Assembly: GCF_033095865.1 (NCBI RefSeq)
Contig: NZ_AP019365.1
Coordinates: 4,003,501 to 4,067,500, forward strand
Direction of reading: 5' to 3'
Length of the DNA stretch: 64,000 bases
Source of the DNA: Pseudomonas sp. KU43P
Lineage (GTDB): Bacteria; Pseudomonadota; Gammaproteobacteria; Pseudomonadales; Pseudomonadaceae
Numbering within the stretch: the first letter of the stretch is position 1; the number at the start of each line of letters is the position of its first letter. This document shows, in pieces, positions 48,970-58,408 of the stretch. Under the pieces are notes generated by a model, which saw only the letters and a program-made list of their open reading frames with translations, had not been told where the DNA came from and made no database searches. Position numbers and translations under genes: made by a program.

Positions 48970-49662
48970 ATGTGCGGACGCTTCGCCCAGTACCAGGGCC
49001 TCGCCGATTACCTGCGTGAGCTGGACGCCGAGCAGGACGTCATCAGCGGTTACGACAACCTGCCCATCGGCCGCTACAACGTCGCCCCCGGCAGCCACGT
49101 GCTGATCCTGCACAACGCGGCCGACGGCCTGCGCATCGACCCGTGCCATTGGGGCTGGGCGCCGTTCTGGGCCACCGGCAAGCGTCCCGCGCCGATCAAT
49201 GCGCGGGTAGAGACGGTGACCACCGGCAAGTTCTTCAAGGCGCTGTGGCCCCAGGGGCGCGCCCTGGTGATGGCCGATGGGTGGTACGAATGGGTCACCG
49301 ATCCGCACGACCCCAAGCGCAAGCAGCCGTATTTCATTCGCCTGAAAAGCCAGGCGCCGATGTTCATGGCGGCGTTGGCCGAGGTGCACGTGGGGCTGGA
49401 GCCGAACGAGGGGGATGGGTTCGTGATCATCACCGCCGCGAGTGACGCGGGAATGGTCGACATCCACGATCGCCGGCCACTGGTGCTGGGGCCGGCGGAT
49501 GCAAGAGCGTGGATCGACCCCGAGGTGCCGGCCGAAGAAGCCGAGCGGCTGGCGCGGGAGCAGTGCCTGCCGGTGGAGGCGTTCGAGTGGTTTGCGGTGG
49601 GCAAGGAGGTGGGGAATGTACGTAATGAAGGGGCGGAGTTGATCGTGATGCACGACGTTTGA
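48970..49662 (+). CDS. SOS response-associated peptidase (SRAP, YedK/HMCES family)
   Basis: 230 residues from the ATG at 48970, chosen because Cys2 must be exposed after Met removal (MCGRF). The family crosslinks covalently to abasic sites in single-stranded DNA through Cys2. The other active-site residues are Asn77 (INARVET), Glu107 (DGWYEW) and His166 (IHDRRP), matching N75/E105/H160 of E. coli YedK. The divergent umuD and shared LexA box suggest DNA-damage induction. Confidence 0.93.
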   Translation: MCGRFAQYQGLADYLRELDAEQDVISGYDNLPIGRYNVAPGSHVLILHNAADGLRIDPCHWGWAPFWATGKRPAPINARVETVTTGKFFKALWPQGRALVMADGWYEWVTDPHDPKRKQPYFIRLKSQAPMFMAALAEVHVGLEPNEGDGFVIITAASDAGMVDIHDRRPLVLGPADARAWIDPEVPAEEAERLAREQCLPVEAFEWFAVGKEVGNVRNEGAELIVMHDV

Positions 49663-49679
49663 ATGGCTGGGCTGCTAGC

Positions 49680-49773
49680 GGCCCTATCGCCGGCAAGCCG
49701 GCTCCCACAGGGATCTCACAGACCTCAAGGCCTATGGAGTACCTGTGGGAGCCGGCTTGCCGGCGATAGGGCC
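49680..49773. repeat. Inverted REP pair with perfect 32-base arms
   Basis: Arms 49680-49711 and 49742-49773 are exact reverse complements, separated by 30 bases. It lies between the convergent SRAP and ABC-exporter genes and can act as a bidirectional terminator. Confidence 0.9.
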
Positions 49774-49785
49774 ATCAAAAACCCC

Positions 49786-51600
49786 TTACACCTGCAGCTC
49801 GACCGCAGGCTGCTCCATGAACGACCAGCCACCCTGCCCATCCACTTCCAGCCGATGGGTATGGAAGTCCGCCAGGGTACTGCGGTGCCCGACACTTACC
49901 AGCAACGTTTGCGGCATTTCACGGCGCAACAGCGAATACAGCGCATGCTCCAGCCCTTCATCCATCGCCGACGTGGACTCGTCGAGGAACACCACCTGCG
50001 GCCGGTTGAACAACACCCGGGCAAAGGCCAGCCGCTGCTGCTCACCCACCGACAGGATATGTGACCAGTCGCAGCTCACCTCCAGCCGCTCAGCCAGGTG
50101 CGCCAGGTTGACCTGGCGCAGGGCCTGCTGCATGCGTGGCATGTCCTCGGCAGTGGCGTCCGCCGGGTAGGCGATGGCAGTGCGCAGGTCGCCCAGGGGC
50201 AGGTACGGGCGCTGGGAAAGGAACAAGGCCTCGGTGCCGGTGGGCCGCCGGACCTCACCCTCGGCATACGGCCACAGGCCCGCCAGCGCCCGCAGCAAGG
50301 TGGTTTTGCCACTGCCCGAAGGGCCCTTGATCAGCAGCGCCTGGCCGGCATGCAGGCGCAGGTTCAGGTCGGCGATCAATGCATGGCCGTCGGGGCGTAG
50401 CACTTGCAGCCCGTTGATGTCCAGCGCCTGCGCCTGCGCCTCGGTAAGCACCCGCGGCAGCGCGGCGGCCTGCTCGTTGGCATCGAGGAAACCGGTCAGA
50501 CGGTCAAGGGTGGCGCGGTACTGGGCAAAGGTGTCGTAGGACTCACGGAAGAACGACAGCGAGTCCTGCACCTGGCCGAACGCCTGGGAGGTCTGCATGA
50601 CATCGCCCAGCTTGATCGCGCCGCTGAAGAACCGTGGCGCCTGGAGAATGAACGGGAACACCACGGCAACCTGGCTGACGCCCAGGTTGAAGCCACTGAA
50701 CTTCAGGTTTCGGTACACCAGCGCCCAGACATTGACGATCAGCGCGCCGAAGCGCCCGAGCAAGGTCGCCCGCTCCACCGGCGCCCCCTGGTAGAAGGCA
50801 ATGTTCTCGGCGTTCTCGCGCAGGCGCATCAGCGCGTAACGGAAGTTGGCGGTGAGTTTCTCGTTGAGGAAGTTCAGGCGGATCAACGGTTGGCCGAGGC
50901 GGAAGGCGATCCACGTGGCGATCAGCACATAGACGTAGACCGCGAACACCATCGCCCGGGGGATCTCGTACCCGGCCACCGTCAACGGCGCCGACAGCCC
51001 CCAGAGGATGGCGGTGAAGGCCACCAGCGACACCAGTGCACTGACCGCGCCGAGGGCCAGCGACACCGAGTTGGTGACGTAGGCGTTGATGTCCAGCTCG
51101 ATACGCTGGTCGGGGTTGTCCACCGGCTCCGGCAGAAACTGGCCGCGGTAGTAGGCATCGCCGCGCATCCAGTCACCGGTCAGCCGTTCGGTCAGCCACA
51201 CCCGCCACTGGATGCTGAACGCCTGGGTCACGTAGAAGGTGAACAGCGAGCGCAGCACATGGAGGGTCGCCAACACCGCGAACACCCCGAGCAGGTACCA
51301 GAAGGCGGTTTGATCAAGGGCCTGCAAGGCGCTGTAGAAACCGTTGTACCAGAACGAGAACAGCACGTTCATGCGTACCGAGAACAGCGTCAGCACCAGC
51401 AGCAGGGCAAACCCGAGCAATGGCCGCCAACTGCGCCTGAAAGTGAAGTAAGGGCCCGCCAGCTGCCAGAACTGCCGGCCCCAGCGCGTGTAGCGCACGG
51501 CCAGGGCAGCGGCGGCGGTAAAGCCGATGAGGGTGATGAACGAGGCGATTGCAAGCCAGCTCAGGCTCTCTTGCAGGGCCTGGTGCCAGTTCATGTCCAT
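49786..51600 (-). CDS. ABC transporter, fused membrane and ATPase domains (YddA/SbmA-BacA-like)
   Basis: 604 residues. The membrane domain (about 1-370) has six helices and the SbmA/BacA-type blocks FSVRMNVLFSFWYNGFYSALQ, VDNPDQRIELDIN and LRENAENIAFYQG. The ATPase domain has Walker A KGPSGSGKTTLL, signature LSVGEQQR (Val in place of Gly) and Walker B VVFLDESTSAMD. Members of this group (YddA, Rv1819c, peroxisomal ABCD) move peptides, cobalamin or long-chain molecules. Substrate here is unknown. No obvious operon partner. Confidence 0.88.
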   Translation of the reverse strand: MDMNWHQALQESLSWLAIASFITLIGFTAAAALAVRYTRWGRQFWQLAGPYFTFRRSWRPLLGFALLLVLTLFSVRMNVLFSFWYNGFYSALQALDQTAFWYLLGVFAVLATLHVLRSLFTFYVTQAFSIQWRVWLTERLTGDWMRGDAYYRGQFLPEPVDNPDQRIELDINAYVTNSVSLALGAVSALVSLVAFTAILWGLSAPLTVAGYEIPRAMVFAVYVYVLIATWIAFRLGQPLIRLNFLNEKLTANFRYALMRLRENAENIAFYQGAPVERATLLGRFGALIVNVWALVYRNLKFSGFNLGVSQVAVVFPFILQAPRFFSGAIKLGDVMQTSQAFGQVQDSLSFFRESYDTFAQYRATLDRLTGFLDANEQAAALPRVLTEAQAQALDINGLQVLRPDGHALIADLNLRLHAGQALLIKGPSGSGKTTLLRALAGLWPYAEGEVRRPTGTEALFLSQRPYLPLGDLRTAIAYPADATAEDMPRMQQALRQVNLAHLAERLEVSCDWSHILSVGEQQRLAFARVLFNRPQVVFLDESTSAMDEGLEHALYSLLRREMPQTLLVSVGHRSTLADFHTHRLEVDGQGGWSFMEQPAVELQV

Positions 51601-51687
51601 GGGGGGGTATCCGTGCTGAGTGTTTCCGCGAGCGTAGCATTGTGCGGGGACTACTCTGGCCTAAATGACGGACATTTCATTTATTGC

Positions 51688-51768
51688 GCACGGGCCCTAT
51701 CGCTGGCAAGCCAGCTCCCACAGGTGTGATCTTTGTGGGAGCTGGCTTGCCAGCGATAGGGCCCGTGC
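51688..51768. repeat. Inverted REP pair with perfect 35-base arms
   Basis: Arms 51688-51722 and 51734-51768 are exact reverse complements with an 11-base loop, a variant of the family (atcgctggcaagccagct). It lies ten bases after the fdsD stop and should form a very stable hairpin in either transcript. Confidence 0.9.
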
Positions 51769-51777
51769 AGCCAACCG

Positions 51778-51981
51778 CTAACCCAGCGCCTCCACCACCT
51801 TGGGGTCCAGCCCCTCCCCCGCATTGGCCGCAATCCACTCCCCCAGCTGTTGGCGCATGGACGGTGTCCAGAAGCTCTGCAGATGCTGCCTGACGCCTTT
51901 CACCGCCAGCTCATGATTCGGTTCGCTGTCGAAATAATGGGCAATCTGGTTGGCCATCTTGACCAGGTTGTCGCTGCTCAT
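51778..51981 (-). CDS. fdsD: NAD-dependent formate dehydrogenase delta subunit
   Basis: 67 residues, the size of FdsD. The N-terminal block LVKMANQIAHYFDSEP and a following WTPSMRQQL are typical. The role is in assembly or maturation of the FDH complex. It overlaps the fdsA stop by four bases (ATGA) and is the last gene of the operon. Confidence 0.9.
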   Translation of the reverse strand: MSSDNLVKMANQIAHYFDSEPNHELAVKGVRQHLQSFWTPSMRQQLGEWIAANAGEGLDPKVVEALG

Positions 51982-54848
51982 CGGCGCACCTCGGCTTTTT
52001 CCGCGCTGCGCCGCTCCTCGAGCAGGCGCCGCTGTTCATCACTGAAGTCCTGGTAGCGCTTCTGCCACTGCGAGGGCTGGAACACCTTCACCACCTCCAC
52101 CGCCGTAACCTTGTATTCCGGGCAGTTGGTGGCCCAGTCGGAGTTGTCGGTGGTGATCACGTTGGCACCGGATTCGGGGAAGTGGAACGTGGTGTACACC
52201 ACGCCCGGCGCCACCCGGCCACTGACCTTGGCGCGCAGCACCGTCTGCCCGGCGCGGCTGCCGATGCCCACCCAGTCGCCGTCGCGGATGCCTCGGCTTT
52301 CGGCGTCGGTCGGGTGGATTTCCAGGCGGTCGGCATCATGCCAGGCGACGTTGCCGGTGCGCCGGGTCTGGGCGCCGACGTTGTACTGGCTGAGGATGCG
52401 CCCAGTGGTCAGCAGCAGCGGGTAGCGGCCGTTGACCTTCTCGTCGGTAGGCACGTAGCCGGTGAGCATGAAGCGCCCCTTGCCGCGCACGAACTGGTCG
52501 ATGTGCATGGTCGGGGTGCCGTCGGGTGCGGCGTCGTTGCACGGCCACTGCAGGCTGCCGTGGCGGTCGATCTCGGCATAGCTGACCCGGCGGAAACTCG
52601 GCGTCAGGCGGGCGATCTCGTCCATGATCTCGGACGGGTGGCGGTACTGCATCGGGTAGCCCAAGGCGTTGGCCAGGGCCACGGTGGCTTCCCAGTCGGC
52701 CTTGCCGGCCAGCGGCTCCATCACCTTGCGCACCCGCGAGATGCGGCGCTCGGCATTGGTGAAGGTGCCGTCCTTTTCCAGGAACGAGCTGCCCGGCAGG
52801 AACACGTGGGCGAACTTGGCCGTCTCGTTGAGGAAGATGTCCTGCACCACCACGCACTCCATGGCGCGCAAGGCGGCCGTGACGTGCTGGGTGTTGGGGT
52901 CGCTCTGGGCGATGTCCTCGCCTTGGCAGTACAGGGCCTTGAAGCTGCCGTCCAGGGCCGCCTCGAACATGTTGGGGATGCGCAGGCCCGGGTCGGGCTG
53001 CAGGGTCACGCCCCAGGCCTGCTCGAACTCGGCACGCACGCCTTCGTTGGAAATGTGCCGGTAACCGGGCAACTCGTGGGGGAACGAGCCCATGTCGCAC
53101 GAGCCCTGCACGTTGTTCTGCCCGCGCAGCGGGTTCACCCCTACCCCTTCGCGACCAATGTTGCCGGTGGCCATGGCCAGGTTGGCGATGCCCATCACCG
53201 CAGTGCTGCCCTGGCTATGCTCGGTCACGCCCAGGCCATAGTAGATCGCCGCGTTGCCACCGGTGGCGTACAGCCGAGCGGCCTCGCGGATGTGCTCGGC
53301 AGGCACGCCGCATACCGGCCCGAGTACTTCGGGGGCGTTGTCCGCTTGGCTGACGAACGCGCGCCAGCGGGCGAAGTCTTCGGTTTCGCAGCGGGCATCG
53401 ATGAAGCGCTGGGCCAGCAGGCCCTCGGTGACGATCACATGGGCCAGGGCGTTGAGCATGGCCACGTTGGTGCCTGGGCGCAATTGCAGGTGCAGCTCAG
53501 CGCGGGCATGGGGCGAATCGACCAGGTCGATGCGCCGCGGGTCGATGACGATCAGCCGCGCGCCCTGGCGCAGGCGGCGTTTGAGCTGCGAGCCGAACAC
53601 CGGGTGGGCGTCGGTGGGGTTGGCGCCGATCACCAGCACGACATCGGCCTGCATCACCGAATCGAAGCTCTGGGTGCCGGCCGATTCGCCCAGGGTCTGC
53701 TTGAGGCCATAACCGGTGGGTGAATGGCAGACCCGCGCACAGGTGTCGACGTTGTTGTTGCCGAACGCCGTGCGCACCAGCTTCTGCACCAGGTAGGCTT
53801 CTTCGTTGGTGCAGCGGCTGGAGGTGATGCCACCAATGGAATCGCGCCCGTACTTGAGCTGGATACGGCGGAACTCGCTGGCCGCGTAGGCCACGGCCTC
53901 GTCCCAGCTGACTTCCTGCCATGGGTCTTCGAGGCGCTTGCGAATCATCGGCCGGGTGATGCGATCAGGGTGGGTGGCATAGCCCCAGGCGAAGCGGCCC
54001 TTGACGCAGGCGTGGCCATGGTTGGCGCCGCCGTTCTTGTCTGGGACCATGCGCACCAGCTGGTCGCCCTTCATCTCGGCGCGGAACGAGCAGCCGACCC
54101 CGCAGTAGGCGCAGGTGGTGATTACCGCCCGTTCGGGCTGGCCGAGCTGGACCAGGCTCTTCTCGGTAAGGGTCGCGGTTGGGCAAGCCTGCACGCAGGC
54201 GCCGCATGAAACGCATTCGGAGGCCAGGAAGTTGTCACCGCCAGCGGCCGCCACCCGCGACTCGAAACCACGGCCGGTGATGGTCAGGGCAAAGGTGCCC
54301 TGGATGTCTTCGCAGGCACGCACGCAGCGGCTGCAGACGATGCATTTGCTGGGCTCGTAGTCGAAGTACGGGTTGGAGGTGTCCTTTTTCTCGGCCAGGT
54401 GGTTGGCGCCGTCGTAACCGTAGCGTACCTCGCGAAGGCCGACCTGCCCGGCGACGGTCTGCAGCTCGCAGTTGCCGTTGGCCGAGCAGGTCAGGCAGTC
54501 CAGCGGGTGGTCGGAGATGTACAGCTCCATCACATTGCGGCGCAGGTCGGCCAGGCGCGGGGTCTGCGTGCGCACCACCATGCCCTCGCTGACCGGTGTG
54601 GTGCAGGAGGCCGGGTAGCCGCGCATGCCGTCGATCTCGACCATGCACATGCGGCACGAACCAAAGGCTTCCAGGCTGTCGGTGGCGCAGAGTTTGGGGA
54701 TGTTGGTGCCAAGCATTGCTGCGGCCCGCATCACCGAAGTGCCGGCGGGCACGCTGATGCTGCGGCCGTCGATGTTCAGGCTGACCTGCACGTCGCTGTC
54801 TCGGGCGGGCGTGCCCAGGTCGGTTTCGGGGTCGAAGTAGTTGATCAC
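51978..54848 (-). CDS. fdsA: NAD-dependent formate dehydrogenase alpha (catalytic molybdopterin) subunit
   Basis: The GTG at 54848, which overlaps the fdsB stop (GTGA), gives 956 residues, the family length. An N-terminal NuoG-like [2Fe-2S] domain (SCRMCMVEIDG) and Cys3-His region are followed by two 4Fe-4S motifs (CIVCSRCVRAC, CVSCGACVQAC), a further cluster (CAYCGVGC) and the bis-MGD molybdopterin domain. The metal ligand is a cysteine in ARVCHSPTGYG, not selenocysteine. It oxidises formate to CO2 in the cytoplasm and passes electrons through FdsB to NAD. Confidence 0.95.
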   Translation of the reverse strand: MINYFDPETDLGTPARDSDVQVSLNIDGRSISVPAGTSVMRAAAMLGTNIPKLCATDSLEAFGSCRMCMVEIDGMRGYPASCTTPVSEGMVVRTQTPRLADLRRNVMELYISDHPLDCLTCSANGNCELQTVAGQVGLREVRYGYDGANHLAEKKDTSNPYFDYEPSKCIVCSRCVRACEDIQGTFALTITGRGFESRVAAAGGDNFLASECVSCGACVQACPTATLTEKSLVQLGQPERAVITTCAYCGVGCSFRAEMKGDQLVRMVPDKNGGANHGHACVKGRFAWGYATHPDRITRPMIRKRLEDPWQEVSWDEAVAYAASEFRRIQLKYGRDSIGGITSSRCTNEEAYLVQKLVRTAFGNNNVDTCARVCHSPTGYGLKQTLGESAGTQSFDSVMQADVVLVIGANPTDAHPVFGSQLKRRLRQGARLIVIDPRRIDLVDSPHARAELHLQLRPGTNVAMLNALAHVIVTEGLLAQRFIDARCETEDFARWRAFVSQADNAPEVLGPVCGVPAEHIREAARLYATGGNAAIYYGLGVTEHSQGSTAVMGIANLAMATGNIGREGVGVNPLRGQNNVQGSCDMGSFPHELPGYRHISNEGVRAEFEQAWGVTLQPDPGLRIPNMFEAALDGSFKALYCQGEDIAQSDPNTQHVTAALRAMECVVVQDIFLNETAKFAHVFLPGSSFLEKDGTFTNAERRISRVRKVMEPLAGKADWEATVALANALGYPMQYRHPSEIMDEIARLTPSFRRVSYAEIDRHGSLQWPCNDAAPDGTPTMHIDQFVRGKGRFMLTGYVPTDEKVNGRYPLLLTTGRILSQYNVGAQTRRTGNVAWHDADRLEIHPTDAESRGIRDGDWVGIGSRAGQTVLRAKVSGRVAPGVVYTTFHFPESGANVITTDNSDWATNCPEYKVTAVEVVKVFQPSQWQKRYQDFSDEQRRLLEERRSAEKAEVRR

Positions 54849-56404
54849 TGCGCGGCCTCCGGGGTGGTCAGGCCGAAATCGGCGGGAAAGTACTTGAGGG
54901 CGCTGGCCACAGGATAAGCGGTCATGCCGCCCATGGCGCACAGCGAGCCGTATTGCATCGTGTCGCACAGGTCACGCAGGAGCAGGGCCTGGTCGTGCCG
55001 TTCAGTGAAGTCGCTGCTGGCGATCAGCCGATCGACCACCTCCATGCCCCGGGTCGAGCCGATGCGACACGGGGTGCACTTGCCGCAGGACTCCTCGGCG
55101 CAGAACTGCAGGGCGAAGCGCGCCATGCTGGCCATGTTCAGGGTGTCGTCGGCCACCACCACACCGCCATGGCCCAGCATCGCGCCCATGGCGGCGAAGG
55201 CCTCGTAGTCCAGCGGGGTGTCGAAATGGCTGGGTGGCACCCAGGCGCCGAGCGGGCCGCCGACCTGGGCGGCCTTGAGCGGCCGGCCGCTGGCGGTGCC
55301 ACCGCCGTAGCCTTCCACCAGTTCGCGCAGGGTCAGGCCAAAGGCACGCTCCACCAGCCCGCCGTGGCGGATATTGCCGGCCAGCTGGAACGGCATGGTG
55401 CCCAGCGAGCGGCCCATGCCGAAGTCCCGGTAGAACGCCGCGCCCTTGGCCAGGATGATCGGCACAGACGCCAGGGTGAGCACGTTGTGCACCAGGGTCG
55501 GTCGGCCGAACAGGCCCTGCAAGGCAGGCAGCGGCGGTTTGGCGCGGACGATGCCACGCTTGCCCTCGATGGATTCGAGCAGCGCGGTTTCTTCACCGCA
55601 GATATAGGCACCGGCACCCTCTCGCACTTCCAGGCCGAAGGCCTGGCCACTGCCGGCCACGTCCTCGCCCAGGTAACCGGCAGCGCGGGCGATGGCGATG
55701 GCCTGGTTGAGCACGCGAAGGGCGTCGGGGTATTCCGAACGCACATAGAGATAACCCTTGCTGGCGCCCACGGCGAGGCCGGCGATGAGCATGCCTTCGA
55801 TCAACAGAAACGGGTCACCTTCCATCAGCATGCGGTCGGCGAAGGTGCCAGAGTCGCCCTCATCGGCGTTGCACACCACGTACTTCTGCCCGGCGACCGC
55901 GTCGCGCACGGTGCGCCACTTGATGCCGGCCGGAAATGCCGCGCCACCGCGCCCGCGCAGGCCGGAATCGAGCACGGCGGCAACCACGTCGGCGCCACCC
56001 AGTGCCACGGCCTGCGCCAGGCCGCTGAAGCCGCCATGGGCACGGTAGTCATCGAGCGACAGCGGCCGGGTGATACCTGCCCGGGCGAACAGCAGTCGCT
56101 GCTGGCTTTTCAGGTAAGGCATCTGTTCGACCAGCCCTAGCGCCAGCGAATGGCCTCCCGGCTCACCGACCAAGGCATCGAGCAGCGCCGGCGCCTCGTC
56201 AGGCGTGACCGGGCCAAAACCCTTGCGCCCTTGCGGGCTGTCGCACTCCACCAGCGGTTCAAGGCAGTACAAGCCACGTGAGCTGGTGCGCTGGATGTCG
56301 ATGGGCAACTGCCGGCGCTCGGCCTCGCGTTGCAAGGCAGCGGCAACCTGGTCGGCACCCACGGCGCGGGCGACGGAATCACAGGGGATGAACAACTTCA
56401 GCAT
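54845..56404 (-). CDS. fdsB: NAD-dependent formate dehydrogenase beta (NADH-binding) subunit
   Basis: 519 residues from the ATG at 56404 (MLKLFIPCDSVARAV). A thioredoxin-like N-terminal part is joined to a NuoF-like part with the NAD/FMN motif LRGRGGAAFPAGIKW and GEETALLESIEGKRG, and the 4Fe-4S motif ESCGKCTPCRIG. It carries FMN and reduces NAD with electrons from FdsA. It starts within the end of fdsG (seven-base overlap) and ends within the start of fdsA. Confidence 0.95.
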   Translation of the reverse strand: MLKLFIPCDSVARAVGADQVAAALQREAERRQLPIDIQRTSSRGLYCLEPLVECDSPQGRKGFGPVTPDEAPALLDALVGEPGGHSLALGLVEQMPYLKSQQRLLFARAGITRPLSLDDYRAHGGFSGLAQAVALGGADVVAAVLDSGLRGRGGAAFPAGIKWRTVRDAVAGQKYVVCNADEGDSGTFADRMLMEGDPFLLIEGMLIAGLAVGASKGYLYVRSEYPDALRVLNQAIAIARAAGYLGEDVAGSGQAFGLEVREGAGAYICGEETALLESIEGKRGIVRAKPPLPALQGLFGRPTLVHNVLTLASVPIILAKGAAFYRDFGMGRSLGTMPFQLAGNIRHGGLVERAFGLTLRELVEGYGGGTASGRPLKAAQVGGPLGAWVPPSHFDTPLDYEAFAAMGAMLGHGGVVVADDTLNMASMARFALQFCAEESCGKCTPCRIGSTRGMEVVDRLIASSDFTERHDQALLLRDLCDTMQYGSLCAMGGMTAYPVASALKYFPADFGLTTPEAAQ

Positions 56405-56880
56405 GCTGCGTCCTCCAGGCAACCGTTCACCAAGGCGCGCAGGCGTTCGGGGGTGAGGCGCGCATGCACCTGGCCGTCCAGCTCCAGGGCCGGCGAGCAG
56501 GCGCAAGCGCCTAGGCAGTACACCGGGCGCAGGCTGATGGCGCCGTCGGCGCTGGTGCCGTGGTCGTCCAGCGCCAGCTGTTCGCGCAGCTGCGCGGCCA
56601 GGGCTTCGCTGCCCCGGCTCTGGCACGATTCGGCGCGGCACAGGCGCAGCGTATGGCGGGCCGGCGGGGTGGTGCGAAAGTCGTGGTAAAAGCTGATCAC
56701 CCCGCGTACCTCGGCGAGGCTCAGGTTGAGGGCGTGGGCAATTTCATCTACAGCGGCCTCGGGAATGAAGCCAATAGCGTCCTGGATGGCGTGAAGAATC
56801 GGCAACAGGGCGCCGGGGGCATCCTTCTCGCGGTTCAGGATGCTCTGGATAACAGGCAGGTGAAGCAGTTCATCAGGCAT
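56398..56880 (-). CDS. fdsG: NAD-dependent formate dehydrogenase gamma subunit
   Basis: 160 residues, NuoE-like thioredoxin fold with a [2Fe-2S] cluster held by CRAESC and, about 40 residues later, CLGAC. N-terminal helical segment LLPILHAIQDAIGFIPEAAVDEIAHALNL is typical. First gene of the fdsGBAD operon. Its promoter should lie in the 225-base gap 56881-57105; no clear motif was seen there. Confidence 0.95.
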   Translation of the reverse strand: MPDELLHLPVIQSILNREKDAPGALLPILHAIQDAIGFIPEAAVDEIAHALNLSLAEVRGVISFYHDFRTTPPARHTLRLCRAESCQSRGSEALAAQLREQLALDDHGTSADGAISLRPVYCLGACACSPALELDGQVHARLTPERLRALVNGCLEDAAC

Positions 56881-57105
56881 TCAGCGGACCTCGGCATCAC
56901 GGACCCTGCCTGAATTGTTATGAGGGGCAGGTATCCAGCGTGTTCTGCTGCGGCATACCGGCCACATCACGGCTGCGTGTCGGTTGCCTCCTTACCGATG
57001 GCCATGCGTCTGCGCGCACTGGGCTCACGGCATCCCACAAGCATGGCACTTGTGGCGGCAGGCAGATGTACCCGAACGACCAGACGCATCCTGAAACCGA
57101 CCAGG

Positions 57106-58362
57106 TCAGAAAAGCTCGATGGGCAAACTGACGATCAGCCGATTCTCGGTGAAATCATTCGTACCAAAATCACGCCCCACTTTCGCATTGATCCAGCGAA
57201 CACTGAGCCCCTCCAGCTGGCGAAACTGGAACGTGTAGGTCAGCGCCACATCCCGCTCCCATTCCCGCCCATGCGCCGTGTCGGCATTGCTTGCATGGTC
57301 GCCATGGGTATAGCGCGCCAGCAGCATCAGGCCCGGTATGCCCAGCGCTGCGAAGTTGTAGTCGTAACGCAGTTGCCAGGACCGTTCATTGGCATACACG
57401 AAGGTATTGGCAAACATGTCGTTGGCCAGGGTGCTGCCTAGCGTGCGGTCGATGGTGACCCACCCATCCTTGCCGTACATGCGCTGCAGGCCCAGGTAGA
57501 ACCGATGGCCCTGGTGTGCGGCAGACAGCAACAGCGATGCCGCCTGGTTATCCAGCGGCCCTGCGAGGGCATGCCCTGTGTCACGGGTATCGAAGGCGCC
57601 CAGCACACCACTCACCACCCAGTCGCCAAGGGGACGTGTGTGGGAAAAGCTGTAGTAGTTCTGCCGGTAGATGTCTTGCAACTGCGCGGTCCATACCCCC
57701 ACAACCGAATCTCGGGCCAGGTCGTACTCGCCGCCGACGTAGGTGAAGCGGTCTGCGGTCGCGGTGGCCACGGTGCGGCCACCGATCGAGGGGTAAAGCG
57801 CTTCGCTGTCCGCTGCGCTTCGCGGGCTGAACGAGCGAATTCGCCCGGCATGCAACGTGAGGTTGTCGATATCGTGCGAGGTAAGCATCGCACCCTGGAA
57901 GGTCTGCGGCAGCAGGCGACCGTCATTGAAGCGCAGGATCGGCAGGTCTGGCAGGAGCTCACCCAGGCGCAATTCGGTACGCCCTACACGCGCCTTCGCC
58001 GTCAGGCCCAGGCGCCCATAATCGCCCGGTGCCCGGCCGTCATCATGGTCATACGGCAGCAACTCGGTACCGGTGCGGTCCGGGCTGCTGTCCAGCTTTA
58101 CGCCCAACAGCCCCAGCACATCCAACCCGGCCCCCACATCACCTGGGGTGAAACCCGAAGTGGCTTTGAAGATGAAGCCCTGTGCCCATTCCTGGCGCTG
58201 GCTTTGCACCGCGCCCACATCACGGTAGTCACGATCGAAGTAATAATTGCGCAGCAGTAACGTGGCCTTGCTGTCATCGATGACGCTCGCATCGGCGTCC
58301 ATCGCGCAGGCAGACAGGCACAGCAACCCCGCCCAGCCAGTGGGCAGCGTGATGTTCAACAT
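57106..58362 (-). CDS. OprD-family outer-membrane porin
   Basis: 418 residues with signal peptide (LPTGWAGLLCLSACAMDADA) and the OprD start SKATLLLRNYYFDRDYRD. Block GFTPGDVGAGLDVLGLLGVKLDS and the terminal SLPIELF (C-terminal aromatic) fit an 18-strand substrate-specific channel. OprD proteins admit amino acids or small carboxylates/aromatics. As the last gene of the permease-amidohydrolase cluster it likely provides outer-membrane entry for that cluster's substrate. Gap to the next upstream gene is 46 bases. Confidence 0.92.
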   Translation of the reverse strand: MLNITLPTGWAGLLCLSACAMDADASVIDDSKATLLLRNYYFDRDYRDVGAVQSQRQEWAQGFIFKATSGFTPGDVGAGLDVLGLLGVKLDSSPDRTGTELLPYDHDDGRAPGDYGRLGLTAKARVGRTELRLGELLPDLPILRFNDGRLLPQTFQGAMLTSHDIDNLTLHAGRIRSFSPRSAADSEALYPSIGGRTVATATADRFTYVGGEYDLARDSVVGVWTAQLQDIYRQNYYSFSHTRPLGDWVVSGVLGAFDTRDTGHALAGPLDNQAASLLLSAAHQGHRFYLGLQRMYGKDGWVTIDRTLGSTLANDMFANTFVYANERSWQLRYDYNFAALGIPGLMLLARYTHGDHASNADTAHGREWERDVALTYTFQFRQLEGLSVRWINAKVGRDFGTNDFTENRLIVSLPIELF

Positions 58363-58408
58363 GGCGAATTCCTTTTTTGTACTTGTTGTGGAATACGACG
58401 GTTGTGTC

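Noticed and set aside
48438..48971. Longer UmuD starting at 48971
   Set aside because: It would translate the LexA box; the ATG at 48869 places the cleavage site and Ser60/Lys97 exactly as in E. coli.
52182..53723. 513-codon plus-strand frame opposite fdsA
   Set aside because: Shadow of fdsA, which has all expected cluster and molybdopterin motifs.
56881..57105. Possible promoter or operator for fdsGBAD
   Set aside because: No repeat, dyad or convincing -35/-10 pair stood out in this gap.
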